From positions 1 through 64,000 of the forward strand of contig NZ_JACESB010000009.1 of NCBI RefSeq assembly GCF_013912005.1: a DNA stretch of 64,000 nucleotides, written 5' to 3'. The notes beneath the pieces are model-generated. The model saw nothing but the letters and a program-made list of their open reading frames with translations, made no database searches and was not told where the DNA came from. Both the position numbers and the translations under genes were made by a program. This DNA comes from Brevundimonas sp. (GTDB lineage: Bacteria; Pseudomonadota; Alphaproteobacteria; Caulobacterales; Caulobacteraceae). This document shows positions 8,248 to 17,569 of the stretch, one piece after another. Positions within the stretch are counted from its first letter, which is position 1; each line of letters begins with the position of its first letter.

Positions 8248-9147
8248 CTACGCCGCCTTCTTTCGCGCGGGAGCCTTCTTGGGAGGCGTCTTCTTCGCGG
8301 CGGGCTTCTTCGCCGCCGTCTTCTTCGGGGCCGCCTTCTTCGCCGGGGCCTTCTTCGCGCCGCCGCCGGAGGCCGAACCCTTCAGGCTGTTCCTGAGCGC
8401 AGCCATCAGGTCGATGACGTTGGTGTCCTCGGGCTCGGGCGCCTCGACCAGACCCTCGCCGCCCTTCTGCTTGGCCTTGACCATCTCGCGCAGGGCCTCG
8501 TCGTAGCGGTCTCGGAACTGGCTCGGGTCGAAATCGGCCTCCTTCTGGGCGATCAGCCGCTCGGCGATGTCGACCATGTCGGCGTCGGCCTCGACATCCG
8601 GGATCTCGTCGAAGAAGTCGTTCGCATCGCGCACCTCCTCGTGGGCGCGCAGGCTCCAGGCGACCATGCCCTTGCCGCGCACCTCCAGGGCGATCTGCCG
8701 CTCCCGGCCGCGCAGCACCAGACAGCCCAGGGCGATCTTTCCGGCCGAGCGCATGGCTTCCCGGATCACCGCGAAGGCGTCGGTCCCGACCCCCTTCTCC
8801 GGCACGATGTAGAAGGGATCGTCCCAGTACAGCCGGTCGATGTCCTCGACGTCGACGAACTCGTCGATCGACAGGGTTCGCGTGCTCTCGATCCTGACCT
8901 TGTCAAAGTCCTCGTCGTCGAACAGCACGTACTCGTCCTTCGACACCTCGTAACCCTTGACCAGATCCGAGCGCTCGACCGGCCCGGTGTCGGGATCGGT
9001 CGGGACCATGCGGATGCGGTTGTTCGTCTCCGGGTTGATCAGGTGGAAGCTGACGTGGCTCCGGCTGGAGGTGGCCGTGTACATCGCGACCGGACAGGTC
9101 ACGAGCGACAGCTTCAGATGCCCCTGCCAGGTGGGTCGGGCGGCCAT
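8248..9147 (-). CDS. ku: Non-homologous end-joining protein Ku
   Basis: The 299-residue protein has the Ku core from WQGHLKLSLVTCPVAMYTA to about residue 250. It includes VKGYEVSKDEYVLFDDEDFDKV and the LYWDDPFYIVPEKG strand. Bacterial Ku forms a ring on double-strand DNA ends and recruits LigD. The last 45 residues are a Lys/Ala/Pro tail with repeated AKKxPAKK units, as in many alphaproteobacterial Ku proteins; such tails add DNA binding. No LigD gene is in the window, so the partner must be elsewhere. Confidence 0.96.
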   Translation of the reverse strand: MAARPTWQGHLKLSLVTCPVAMYTATSSRSHVSFHLINPETNNRIRMVPTDPDTGPVERSDLVKGYEVSKDEYVLFDDEDFDKVRIESTRTLSIDEFVDVEDIDRLYWDDPFYIVPEKGVGTDAFAVIREAMRSAGKIALGCLVLRGRERQIALEVRGKGMVAWSLRAHEEVRDANDFFDEIPDVEADADMVDIAERLIAQKEADFDPSQFRDRYDEALREMVKAKQKGGEGLVEAPEPEDTNVIDLMAALRNSLKGSASGGGAKKAPAKKAAPKKTAAKKPAAKKTPPKKAPARKKAA

Positions 9148-9240
9148 GGTGCGGACTCCTTGTTCGGCCGACTCAACGCCGGTCTCCGGGAGTCGTTCAG
9201 GCGAGGCGGGCAGGACCGGCGGAACGCCGGCCCCGCTCCC

Positions 9241-12200
9241 TCACCCCACCGGCCGCACGTTGTCGTCCGAGTTGCGGTCGATCCACTTGTTGAACGGATC
9301 GGCGCCGGCGAACTCCGGCTCGCGGTCGACGACGAAGCGCAGGGTCTGCGTTCCGGAGCGGATCGGCCGGCGCTCCAGCAGGATCACATCCTCCTCGTCG
9401 AACACGCCTTTGCCCGGCTCGGCGGTGAAGAGGCCGATGTCGAAGGTCTCGTTCAGCGGCGCCTCCGTCTCGACCCCCTCCCCGTCGGCGTAGAGCTTGC
9501 GCGCCTCGACCGTGACCGCGACGTCCCAGCGGCCGTCGGCGCGCTTCGTCGCCGTCGCCCCGGTGGTCTTCACGTCATACAGGGTGATCTTCTCGAACAG
9601 GTCGGTGATCAGCGCCTGCTTGTCGGCCGGCGCTTCGGCGCGCAGCGCCGCCACCAGATCGAGGGAGCGCGGCCACGGGGCGCCCTTGAAGGCGTACTGG
9701 GCCAGCACCCGGCGCAGGGCGCGGTTGACCGCATCCTCGCCGATCTGGTCACGCAGCAGGTACATGACCAGACCGCCCTTCTGGTAGTGGATGTACTGCT
9801 GGTTCTCGACCCGCATCAGCGGCAGCTCCTCCAGCCGCTCCATGCCGCGGGCGCTGAGGTAGCCGTCCAGCTCGTCCTTCAGGAAGCGCCGGATCTGCTC
9901 GCGGCCGTACAGCTTCTCCATCACCATCAGGGCCGAGTACTGGGCCAGGGTCTCGGACAGGGCGGTGGCGCCCTGCTGGTCCGAGCCGACGACCTGGTGG
10001 GCCCACCACTGGTGGGCGAACTCGTGGGCCGCGACGTAGGTGACGTAGTCGATCTTGGTCTCGTCCGAGAGGTCGGCGATGAAGCCGAGCCCTTCCGACC
10101 AGGCGAAGGTGTTCGGATAGGACTGGGCGAAGCTGGCGTAGTCCGGGAACTCGACGATGCGCGCCTGCCGGAACTGGTACGGGCTGAAGTTGGTCTGGAA
10201 GTAGTCCAGCGACGCCGCCAGGGCGTCCAGCATGCGCGGCACGTTCCGGTCGTGGTCGGGGTCGTGGAAGACCACCAGCTCGACGCCGTCGTGCGTCCGC
10301 GCCGTCCGCTCGTACTCGGCGGACTGCACCGAGAAGAAGTTGAGCACCGGCGACTCGGTGACGAAGCGCGAGGTGCGGCGGTCGCCCTGCACCACATCGG
10401 ACACCATGCGGCCGGGCGCGACCACCGTCTGGTCGGCGTCCGTGGTCACCGTGATGTCCGCGGTGGTCCAGTCGGCGCCGATGTAGTTGCGGCGGCGGGC
10501 GGACTCGTCCTCCAGCCTGGCCGGCCGCAGCTCGGCGGGCAGGCCCAGCTTGCGCCGCTTGCTGCGGTCGTCGAGCAGCCCCTGCCGGCTCATGCCGATC
10601 ATCGGGGCGAACTCCATGTTGTTCACGAAGGTGCCGTTGTCGACCAGCCGCGTGGTGTTGCCCGAGGCGCGGAAGCCGCGCTGCTCGAGCACCGTCTCGA
10701 AGGTCACCGTGCGGCGCTCGCCCGGCTGCATCGGGGCGGCGAAGCGGTAGATGCGGTACTCGAACTCCGGCCATTCGCGGGCCACGGCCGCGCCCTCGAC
10801 GTCCAGCCGGACCATGTCGAGGTCCTCGGTCCAGCGCAGGTGCACCTCCCTGAGCGGCGCATCGGTGCGGTTCTCCAGCACATAGGTCCCGCGGGTGGTC
10901 AGCTTCGGCTGGTGCGGCCGCAGGTCCATGGCCAGCTGCATGTGCGCGACCGACGGCTGCGGCGTGGTCTCGTAGCGCAGCAGGGCCTTCTCATAGGCGG
11001 CCTGTTCGGCCTCGCGGGCGTCGCGGGACTGGTAGTCGTTCCAGACGTTGGTGTTGACGTAGATGAAGCTCCCGAGGCCGACGAAGGCGACCAGCGCCAC
11101 GCCGGCGATCAGGCCGGCCGGGCCGGCCAGCCGGTGCGGGAAGCGCTTCAGCCGCGGCCACAGCCGGGTCTCGGTCCCGCGCCGCCACAGGCCCCAGGCC
11201 ACGACCAGCAGCAGGATGGCGAAGGCGGTCCAGTAGGCGTCGGTCCAGGCGTTGAAGCGGGCGAAGTCGCCGGTCCCGTTCATGTCCGACAGCGGCACGC
11301 CGATGCCGGCGCCGTAGCGGTACAGCACATGGTCGAAGCCCATGTTCACCGCCACGATGGTGGCGATCATGTAGACCACCATGATCGCCCAGCCGATGAA
11401 CTTGTTGGGCGAAAGGGCCTGGACGAAGATCGCCAGCACCGCCAGCAGGGTGAAGCTGAGCCCCTGCGGCAGGACGTACCAGAACAGGTACTTGTCGAAC
11501 TCGAAGTCCGTGTAGCCCTTGATCGTCTGGGTCACGACGCCGGCCAGCACGCCGACCGCGAGAGTGGAGATCAGCACCAGGGCCAGCGCGAGGGTCTTGG
11601 GGACGAGGAAGGTCCAGTCCGGCGTCGGGGTGGCGTCGACGATCTCGTGGGTCCGGCGGTCGCGGTCGCGCCAGATCAGTTCGCCCGAATAGTAGATCGC
11701 GATCACCATCGAGATCAGGCCGAACGTGCCCATCAGGGCGGTGATCACCACCCGGGTGACCAGCAGGATCGGCGCGCCGTAGATCTCGCCGGTGAAGAAC
11801 AGGGTGGCGACCGCGAAGGCGAAGGCCAGCAGCACCAGCACCACCCAGGCCGGGCTCCTGAACACCAGGGCCATCTCGAAGCGGGTGCGTGACACCAGCT
11901 GGGTGAGCCCGCTGCGGAAGCCGTAGGAGGGACGCGGCAGGGCGCCGACCGGAGCGGCCGGCGGCGCATCCGTCTCCACCAGCGCCTTGAGCCGCTCCTG
12001 CTTGCGCAGCTTCGCCCCCTTCGGCGACGGCCGGTACAGCGCCCAGGCGGCGGCCAGCAGGGCGAAGCCCACGGCGGTCCAGATCACCCGGTTCCACAGC
12101 AGCACGCCTTCCAGCGGCGGGTTCAGCGTGTTGCGCTCGGCGGCCGTCCAGTACTTGGTGACCAGGGCATAGGCGCCGCTGCCGAACGGCTCGGCCCAGG

Positions 12201-12816
12201 CCATGGCGGTCTCGAACTCGGGCCGGCTGCCCAGCACCCCCGTGCTGGCGAGATAGGCGATCAGCACCGCCACCACGCCGATGTAGGTCGCCATCATCGA
12301 CCGGGTGACGGTCGCCAGGGTGAAGAACAGGGCCGAGGTCAGGAACACCCCGGTGAGGCCGAACACCAGGTAGGCGTAGGCGTAGTCGCCGAGCCGCAGC
12401 GGCCCGATCGTCTCGGGATCCACCCAGGGCATGAAGGTGCCCAGCAGGGTGCCGATGGCGATGCTCAGGTAGCACAGGGCCACGGCGGCGAAGGCGCCGA
12501 GGAAGCGGCCGTACAGGTACGCCCCCTTGGTGATCCGCGTGGACAGGATCATCGGCCCGAAGCCGGTCTGGGTGTCCCGGGCCACGACGTTGGCGACGAT
12601 CGCCGTCGTCGCCAGCATGAAGAAGATGTTGAAGATGATGTGCGCGCCGGCCAGCGCATAGGGCGCGTTCTTGTGCACATTGCCGCCCGAGCCGAGCGAG
12701 ACGTTGGGGCTGGCCACCGCGCCGAAGGCCAGCAGGCCGAAGACGATGGCGATGACCCAGAACGCCGGCTGGCGCAGCTGGTAGCGGAACTCGAAGCTCG
12801 CGATCTTGCCGAACAT
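9241..12816 (-). CDS. ABC-2 permease fused to an M1-family aminopeptidase
   Basis: The 1191-residue protein begins with an ABC-2 permease part of about 12 membrane segments (residues about 1-590). A large extracytoplasmic M1 peptidase-like part follows. The zinc site HEFAHQWWAHQ lies at residues 931-941, and the third ligand is probably the Glu in ALSETLAQY, spaced as in other permease-M1 fusions. The ATPase gene lies immediately upstream with an 8-bp gap, so the two make one transporter. The family is widespread in Caulobacterales and Sphingomonadales but its substrate is not established. Possible roles are export or processing of peptides in the envelope. Confidence 0.9.
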   Translation of the reverse strand: MFGKIASFEFRYQLRQPAFWVIAIVFGLLAFGAVASPNVSLGSGGNVHKNAPYALAGAHIIFNIFFMLATTAIVANVVARDTQTGFGPMILSTRITKGAYLYGRFLGAFAAVALCYLSIAIGTLLGTFMPWVDPETIGPLRLGDYAYAYLVFGLTGVFLTSALFFTLATVTRSMMATYIGVVAVLIAYLASTGVLGSRPEFETAMAWAEPFGSGAYALVTKYWTAAERNTLNPPLEGVLLWNRVIWTAVGFALLAAAWALYRPSPKGAKLRKQERLKALVETDAPPAAPVGALPRPSYGFRSGLTQLVSRTRFEMALVFRSPAWVVLVLLAFAFAVATLFFTGEIYGAPILLVTRVVITALMGTFGLISMVIAIYYSGELIWRDRDRRTHEIVDATPTPDWTFLVPKTLALALVLISTLAVGVLAGVVTQTIKGYTDFEFDKYLFWYVLPQGLSFTLLAVLAIFVQALSPNKFIGWAIMVVYMIATIVAVNMGFDHVLYRYGAGIGVPLSDMNGTGDFARFNAWTDAYWTAFAILLLVVAWGLWRRGTETRLWPRLKRFPHRLAGPAGLIAGVALVAFVGLGSFIYVNTNVWNDYQSRDAREAEQAAYEKALLRYETTPQPSVAHMQLAMDLRPHQPKLTTRGTYVLENRTDAPLREVHLRWTEDLDMVRLDVEGAAVAREWPEFEYRIYRFAAPMQPGERRTVTFETVLEQRGFRASGNTTRLVDNGTFVNNMEFAPMIGMSRQGLLDDRSKRRKLGLPAELRPARLEDESARRRNYIGADWTTADITVTTDADQTVVAPGRMVSDVVQGDRRTSRFVTESPVLNFFSVQSAEYERTARTHDGVELVVFHDPDHDRNVPRMLDALAASLDYFQTNFSPYQFRQARIVEFPDYASFAQSYPNTFAWSEGLGFIADLSDETKIDYVTYVAAHEFAHQWWAHQVVGSDQQGATALSETLAQYSALMVMEKLYGREQIRRFLKDELDGYLSARGMERLEELPLMRVENQQYIHYQKGGLVMYLLRDQIGEDAVNRALRRVLAQYAFKGAPWPRSLDLVAALRAEAPADKQALITDLFEKITLYDVKTTGATATKRADGRWDVAVTVEARKLYADGEGVETEAPLNETFDIGLFTAEPGKGVFDEEDVILLERRPIRSGTQTLRFVVDREPEFAGADPFNKWIDRNSDDNVRPVG

Positions 12817-12824
12817 GATGCGCC

Positions 12825-13703
12825 TCAGGCCGCGCGGCGCGAGGCGGCGACGGTGGCGAGGTAGACGTCCTCAAGGCCGCCCGGCGCGCGTTCGAAGCCG
12901 TCGCCCGGATGCCCCTCGGAGAGCACGTGCACCACGGTGCGGCCGCCCAGCAGGCGGGTCGAGATCACGTTGTGCCGCTTCTGGAACTCGGCCAGCTCGG
13001 CCTTGTCGATGGTCCGCCGCCAGACCTTGCCCTCGAGGCTGTGCATCAGGTCGGTCGGCGCCCCCTCGAGCTGGATCTTGCCGCCGGCCAGCACCGCCAT
13101 CCGGGGGCACAGGTCGGTGACGTCCTCGACGATGTGGGTCGACAGGATGACCACCACGTTCTCGCCGACCTCGGCCAGCAGGTTGAGGAAGCGGTTGCGC
13201 TCCTCGGGGTCGAGGCCGGCGGTCGGCTCGTCGACGATGATCAGCTCCGGGTTGCCGATCAGCGCCTGGGCGATGCCGAAGCGCTGGCGCATGCCGCCGG
13301 AGAAGCCGGCCAGCGCCTTGCCCCGCACCGGCCACAGGTTCACCTGGTGCAGCAGGGCGGTGACCGTCTCCTTGCGCTCGCGGCCGTTGGCGATGCCCTT
13401 CAGCACGGCCATGTGGTCCAGCATGTCGTAGGCCGACACCCGCGGGTAGACGCCGAAATCCTGCGGCAGGTAGCCGAGCACGCGGCGCAGCTTCTCCGGC
13501 TCGCGGATCACGTCGATGTCGCCGAAGCGGATCGAGCCCGAGGTCGGCGTCTGCAGGGTGGCGATCGAGCGCATCAGCGTCGACTTGCCCGCGCCGTTCG
13601 GCCCGAGCAGGCCAAACATCCCCTTCGGAATCGTCAGGCTGACGTCGTCCAGCGCCCGCGTTCCGTTGCCGTAGACGTGGGTGAGGTTCTCGATCGTCAG
13701 CAT
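12825..13703 (-). CDS. ABC transporter ATP-binding protein
   Basis: This is a 292-residue nucleotide-binding subunit. It has Walker A GPNGAGKST, the signature FSGGMRQRFGIAQAL, Walker B LIIVDEPTAGLDPEE and the switch histidine in ILSTHIVEDV. An AAGGGGGG ribosome site precedes the ATG at 13703; the open frame continues 21 codons upstream without a site. It powers the permease/M1 fusion encoded 8 bp downstream. The ABC-2 type match points to export or an envelope function. Confidence 0.95.
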   Translation of the reverse strand: MLTIENLTHVYGNGTRALDDVSLTIPKGMFGLLGPNGAGKSTLMRSIATLQTPTSGSIRFGDIDVIREPEKLRRVLGYLPQDFGVYPRVSAYDMLDHMAVLKGIANGRERKETVTALLHQVNLWPVRGKALAGFSGGMRQRFGIAQALIGNPELIIVDEPTAGLDPEERNRFLNLLAEVGENVVVILSTHIVEDVTDLCPRMAVLAGGKIQLEGAPTDLMHSLEGKVWRRTIDKAELAEFQKRHNVISTRLLGGRTVVHVLSEGHPGDGFERAPGGLEDVYLATVAASRRAA

Positions 13704-13802
13704 GCGCGCCCCCCTTGGTGCTCCCTTCACCCTGTCGCCCGGGGTCGGGGGCCGCAAGTTAAACATGGGTCAGATTGGCCCGGCGGGCCCCGGCCCCTTC
13801 CC

Positions 13803-15950
13803 TCAATCCGCCGAAAGCGCCGCCGCCTTCGCCTGCGCCCGGAAGGCGTGCAGCAGCGGTTCGGTGTAGCCGTTCGGCTGGGCCGCGCCCTCGAACACCA
13901 GCGCCCGGGCCGCCCGGAAGGCGAGGCTGTTCTCCGGGTCGGGCGCCATCGGCCGGTACAGGGGATCGCCGGCGTTCTGGGCGTCGACCTTCGCCGCCAT
14001 GCGCCGGAGGGCGGCGTCCACCTGCTCCGCGGTGCAGACCCCGTGCAGCAGCCAGTTGGCGATGTGCTGGGACGAGATGCGCAGCGTCGCCCGGTCCTCC
14101 ATCAGGCCGACATCATGGATGTCGGGCACCTTCGAACAGCCGACGCCCTGGTCGATCCAGCGCACCACATAGCCGAGCAGGCCCTGGCAGTTGTTCTCCA
14201 GCTCCTCGACCACCTCGGCCTCCGACCAGTTGCGGCCCTCGGCCAGCGGCGGGGTCAACAGGTCGGCGAGGGACGGAACCGGCTGCGCCGCGATCGCCTC
14301 GCGCAGGGCGAAGACGTCGGTCTGGTGATAGTGCAGGGCGTGCAGGGTCGCCGCCGTCGGCGAGGGCACCCAGGCGGTGTTGGCCCCGGTCTTCGGGTGG
14401 CCCGCCTTCTGCGCCAGCATCTCGGCCATGCGGTCCGGCGCGGCCCACATCCCCTTGCCGATCTGGGCCCGGCCGTCGAGGCCGCAGGCGAGGCCGACGG
14501 CGACGTTGCGCGCCTCGTAGGCGGCGATCCACGGGGCGGCCTTCATCTCCGCCTTCCGCACCACCGGTCCGCCCTGCATGCAGGTGTGGATCTCATCACC
14601 GGTGCGGTCGAGGAAGCCGGTGTTGATGAAGACGATCCGATCGCGCACGGCGTGGATGCAGGCGGCGAGGTTGGCCGAGGTGCGGCGCTCCTCGTCCATC
14701 ACCCCCACCTTGATCGTGTGCCGCTCCAGCCCCAGCAGGTCCTCCACCGCGTCAAACAGGTCGTTGGTGAAGGCGCACTCCTCCGGCCCGTGCATCTTCG
14801 GCTTGACGATGTAGATGGAGCCGGCGCGGCTGTTGCGGAAGCGGCCCAGTCCCTTCAGGTCGTGCAGGCCGATCAGGCTGGTGACGATGGCGTCGAGGAT
14901 CCCCTCCGGCGCCTCCGCCCCGTCCGCCAGGCGCAAGGCCGGCGTGGTCATCAGGTGGCCGACGTTGCGCACGAACAGCAGGCTGCGGCCCGGCAGGGTC
15001 AGGGTCGAGCCGTCCGGCGCCGCATAGTCGCGATCCTCCGCCAGGGCGCGCGTGACCTGGCGGTCGCCCTTGGCGAAGGTCTCGACCAGATCGCCCCGCA
15101 TCAGTCCGAGCCAGCTGCGATAGGCGGCCACCTTGTCCGTCGCGTCCACGGCGGCGACCGAGTCCTCCAGATCGACGATGGTGGTCAGCGCCGCCTCCAG
15201 CACCACGTCGGCCAGCCCCGCCGGGTCGCCGGCGCCGACCGGGCGCCCGCGGTCCAGCACCAGCTCGACGTGGAGGCCGTGATGGCTCAGCAGGACGGCC
15301 TCGGGCGCGGCGGCGTCGCCGCGCCAGCCGACCAGCTGCGCCGGGTCCCGCAGCGCCGGGACCAGCCGGCCCTCGACCACCGCATAGCCCGTCGCCCCCG
15401 CGTGCGAGCCCTCCGCCAGCGGAACCGCCTCGTCGAGGAAGGCCTTGGCCCGCGCCACCACCCGCGCCCCGCGCGCCGCATCGTAGCCGCCGGCCGGCGG
15501 CAGGTCGCCGAGGGCGTCGGTGCCGTAGAGGGCGTCGTAGAGGCTGCCCCAGCGGGCGTTCGCCGCATTGAGCACGAAGCGCGCGTTCAGCGCCGGCACC
15601 ACCAGCTGCGGCCCGGCGGTCGCAGCGATCTCCGGGTCGACGTTCGCCGTTCCGATCCGGAAGGGCGCCGGCTCGTCGACGAGATAGCCGATGGCCCGCA
15701 GGAAGGCCTCGGCGGCCTCGGGCTCGTGCGGCTGGCCGCGACGGCCCACGTGCCACTCGTCGATCGCCGCCTGCAGCCCGTCCCGCGCCTTCAACAGCGC
15801 CCGGTTGCGGGGCGCGAAGTGGCCGAACAGCGCCGCCGCCCCCTCCCAGAAGGCCGAAGGCTCCAGCCCGACGCCCGCCAGGGCCTCCTCCTCGATGAAG
15901 GCGGCCAGTTCGCTGGCGACCTGGAGACCGGCGCGGGTTGTCGTGGTCAT
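13803..15950 (-). CDS. glcB: Malate synthase G
   Basis: The 715-residue enzyme condenses glyoxylate with acetyl-CoA to malate, the second step of the glyoxylate shunt. The length fits the monomeric G isoform. Recognisable are [20 protein letters not shown], the metal-site region [15 protein letters not shown], and [18 protein letters not shown] with the catalytic aspartate. The start at 15950 has GAGGAGAA seven bases upstream, better than the longer open frame. A strong palindrome lies 29 bp upstream of the ATG. No isocitrate lyase gene is in the window. The HxlR gene precedes it on the same strand. Confidence 0.96.
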   Translation of the reverse strand: MTTTTRAGLQVASELAAFIEEEALAGVGLEPSAFWEGAAALFGHFAPRNRALLKARDGLQAAIDEWHVGRRGQPHEPEAAEAFLRAIGYLVDEPAPFRIGTANVDPEIAATAGPQLVVPALNARFVLNAANARWGSLYDALYGTDALGDLPPAGGYDAARGARVVARAKAFLDEAVPLAEGSHAGATGYAVVEGRLVPALRDPAQLVGWRGDAAAPEAVLLSHHGLHVELVLDRGRPVGAGDPAGLADVVLEAALTTIVDLEDSVAAVDATDKVAAYRSWLGLMRGDLVETFAKGDRQVTRALAEDRDYAAPDGSTLTLPGRSLLFVRNVGHLMTTPALRLADGAEAPEGILDAIVTSLIGLHDLKGLGRFRNSRAGSIYIVKPKMHGPEECAFTNDLFDAVEDLLGLERHTIKVGVMDEERRTSANLAACIHAVRDRIVFINTGFLDRTGDEIHTCMQGGPVVRKAEMKAAPWIAAYEARNVAVGLACGLDGRAQIGKGMWAAPDRMAEMLAQKAGHPKTGANTAWVPSPTAATLHALHYHQTDVFALREAIAAQPVPSLADLLTPPLAEGRNWSEAEVVEELENNCQGLLGYVVRWIDQGVGCSKVPDIHDVGLMEDRATLRISSQHIANWLLHGVCTAEQVDAALRRMAAKVDAQNAGDPLYRPMAPDPENSLAFRAARALVFEGAAQPNGYTEPLLHAFRAQAKAAALSAD

Positions 15951-15978
15951 GGGCTTCTCCTCGGGGACGGCTGTAACA

Positions 15979-15999
15979 TTCCGTGATGACGTCACGGAA
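15979..15999. promoter_or_regulatory. Perfect 8-bp inverted repeat upstream of glcB
   Basis: TTCCGTGA and TCACGGAA flank five bases. The repeat lies 29-49 bp upstream of the glcB ATG, a place where a regulator would cover the promoter or the start of the message. The arms and spacer are those of a dimeric regulator site. The regulator is unknown; the nearby HxlR protein is one candidate and a glyoxylate- or acetate-responsive factor encoded elsewhere is another. Confidence 0.5.
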
Positions 16000-16025
16000 G
16001 TCGAGGCCGTCCGGGAACGTCCCGC

Positions 16026-16442
16026 TCAGCCGGCCGCTTTGCGGGCGTCGAACGCGCGGCGCGCCGCCTCGATGCGCTCGAGGTTGGTCTCGGCCCAGGT
16101 CCACACGCCGCAGAAGGCCTCCGCCAGGGTGACGCCGAGATCGGTCAGGCGGTACTCGACGCGCGGCGGAATCACCGGATGGACCGTGCGCACCAGCAGA
16201 CCGTCGCGCTCCATCTGACGCAGGGTCTGCGTCAGCATCTTCTGACTGACGCCGCCCACGAGTTCGCCGATGCGGCTGAATCGCTGTTCGCCATGCTCGG
16301 CCAGCACCTCGAGGATCAGCATGGTCCACTTGTCGGCGACCCGGCCGATGACCTCGTTGACCAACGCCTCGACCCGCGGGTCGGGCGGCTCGTCATGATG
16401 GGGCGACGAGATTCTTGCGGGCGGAAGGTCCGTCATGTCCAT
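16026..16442 (-). CDS. HxlR-family transcriptional regulator
   Basis: A 138-residue winged helix. It has the HxlR pattern VIGRVADKWTMLILEVLAEHGEQRFSRIGELVGGVSQKMLTQTLRQMERDGLLVRTV, followed by PPRVEYRLTDLG. It is divergent from a short-chain dehydrogenase gene and a palindrome lies between them, which is the usual layout for an HxlR repressor and its target. Such regulators often respond to electrophiles or redox stress; no sensor cysteine stands out in the DNA-binding part here. ATG codons at 16442 and 16436 are both possible. Confidence 0.92.
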   Translation of the reverse strand: MDMTDLPPARISSPHHDEPPDPRVEALVNEVIGRVADKWTMLILEVLAEHGEQRFSRIGELVGGVSQKMLTQTLRQMERDGLLVRTVHPVIPPRVEYRLTDLGVTLAEAFCGVWTWAETNLERIEAARRAFDARKAAG

Positions 16443-16448
16443 TTCTTC

Positions 16449-16475
16449 CCGGAAAGTAAGTATGGCAGTTTCCGG
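16449..16475. promoter_or_regulatory. Inverted repeat between hxlR-type gene and SDR gene
   Basis: Perfect arms CCGGAAA and TTTCCGG are separated by 13 bases that contain GTAAGTA. The repeat begins seven bases upstream of the HxlR start codon, in a local AT-rich pocket of the 106-bp divergent region. This is a plausible operator for both genes. Confidence 0.5.
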
Positions 16476-16548
16476 TGCCTGCTTTCAGAAAGAGAGTGTC
16501 CGTCATAGCTGGGCTTCCGCGCGAATGCACGCGCGGGAGACGAGCGCC

Positions 16549-17304
16549 ATGAAAATCACCGGCAACACCATCCTGATCACCGGCGGCGGCGGCGGCATCG
16601 GCCGGGCCCTGGCCGAAGCCCTGCACGCCAAGGGCAACCGGGTGATCGTGACCGGCCGCCGCGCGGGGCCGCTGCAGGCGGTCGCCGACGCCAACCCGGG
16701 CATGGCCTGGGCGACGCTGGACATGACCGACGCAGGGGCGATCCGCGCCTTCGCGGATCAGATCGCCCGCGACTGGCCGGACCTGAACGTGCTGATCAAC
16801 AACGCCGGGATCATGATCCACGAGGACCTGAACGCCGAGCCGTTCGACCTCTCGACCGCCGAAGCGACCGTGGCCACCAACCTGCTCGGCCCGATCCGGC
16901 TGACGACGGCCCTGCTCCCGCAGCTGAAGCGGCAACCGGCCTCGACGGTGATGACCGTCACCTCGGGCCTCGCCTTCATCCCGCTGGTCGCCGCCCCGAC
17001 CTACAACGCCACCAAGGCGGCGCTGCACTCGTGGACCCAGTCGCTGCGGACGCAGCTGGAAGGCGCATCGGTGGAGGTGCTGGAGCTGGCCCCGCCAGCC
17101 GTGGCCACCGACCTCATGCCGGGACATGCGGAGAATCCCAATTCGATGCCGCTGGCGGATTACACGGCGGAGGTGATGGGGCTGATCGAGCGGGGCGAGA
17201 CGCCGCGCGGCGAGATCCTGGTGGAGCGGGTGAAACCGCTGCGTTTCGCGGAGATCGAGGGCCGCTACGAGCAGGTCTACGCCATGCTGAACGGGGGCGG
17301 CTGA
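16549..17304 (+). CDS. Short-chain dehydrogenase/reductase (DltE-like)
   Basis: This 251-residue NAD(P)-dependent SDR has the cofactor motif TGGGGGIGRALAEAL, NNAG at about residue 87, and the active-site pair YNATK with a serine upstream in VTSGLAF. It resembles the DltE-like group of oxidoreductases often found next to HxlR regulators. The ATG at 16549 follows GGGAGACGAG. The substrate cannot be told from sequence. The divergent HxlR gene probably controls it. Confidence 0.9.
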   Translation: MKITGNTILITGGGGGIGRALAEALHAKGNRVIVTGRRAGPLQAVADANPGMAWATLDMTDAGAIRAFADQIARDWPDLNVLINNAGIMIHEDLNAEPFDLSTAEATVATNLLGPIRLTTALLPQLKRQPASTVMTVTSGLAFIPLVAAPTYNATKAALHSWTQSLRTQLEGASVEVLELAPPAVATDLMPGHAENPNSMPLADYTAEVMGLIERGETPRGEILVERVKPLRFAEIEGRYEQVYAMLNGGG

Positions 17305-17569
17305 CGGAACGGCGGGCGGTCGAATGGCCGCCCGCCTTGCCTCGGCCGTATTCACCCCCTAGCTTGCGGCCATCGCACCTCGCGATGTCCGGCGCGCTCC
17401 AGCGCGTGAGGGTCCCTTCCGGACCCGTCTGTAGAAGCGCCCGGCTCCTCAAGATCATTCGTCGTCACTTCACGCGGGACGACGCCGTATCCCGCCCCCG
17501 AGGGGGCCGGCTGCGCGCGTCGATCCGGCGAGTTCCGGTCGTGCGCCCCGCCGCACATGAAAGACGACC
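17305..17569 (+). promoter_or_regulatory. Intergenic leader region upstream of rhlE
   Basis: This 265-bp gap holds no convincing protein gene. It contains a 6-bp hairpin GGGTCC/GGACCC at 17410-17426. A 10-codon ORF (17557-17589) overlaps the GTG start of the helicase gene out of frame. Long leaders are common for cold-inducible DEAD-box helicase genes, so structure-based control of rhlE is possible. No clear sigma-70 promoter was recognised. Confidence 0.35.

Noticed and set aside
8260-8365. Short periodic repeats resembling a tandem array
   Set aside because: They encode the Lys/Ala/Pro tail of Ku (AKKxPAKK units). Unit length and content do not fit a CRISPR array.
9205-9235. CCGGCG-GAA-CGCCGG hairpin between ku and the permease/M1 gene
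   Set aside because: It has no T-run on either strand and such GC hairpins are common here, so it was not called a terminator.
8152-11892. Open frame of 1246 codons on the plus strand
   Set aside because: It lies antisense to ku and the permease/M1 gene, which have clear motifs. The predicted protein is low-complexity His/Arg/Leu/Val, a known effect of high GC on the opposite strand.
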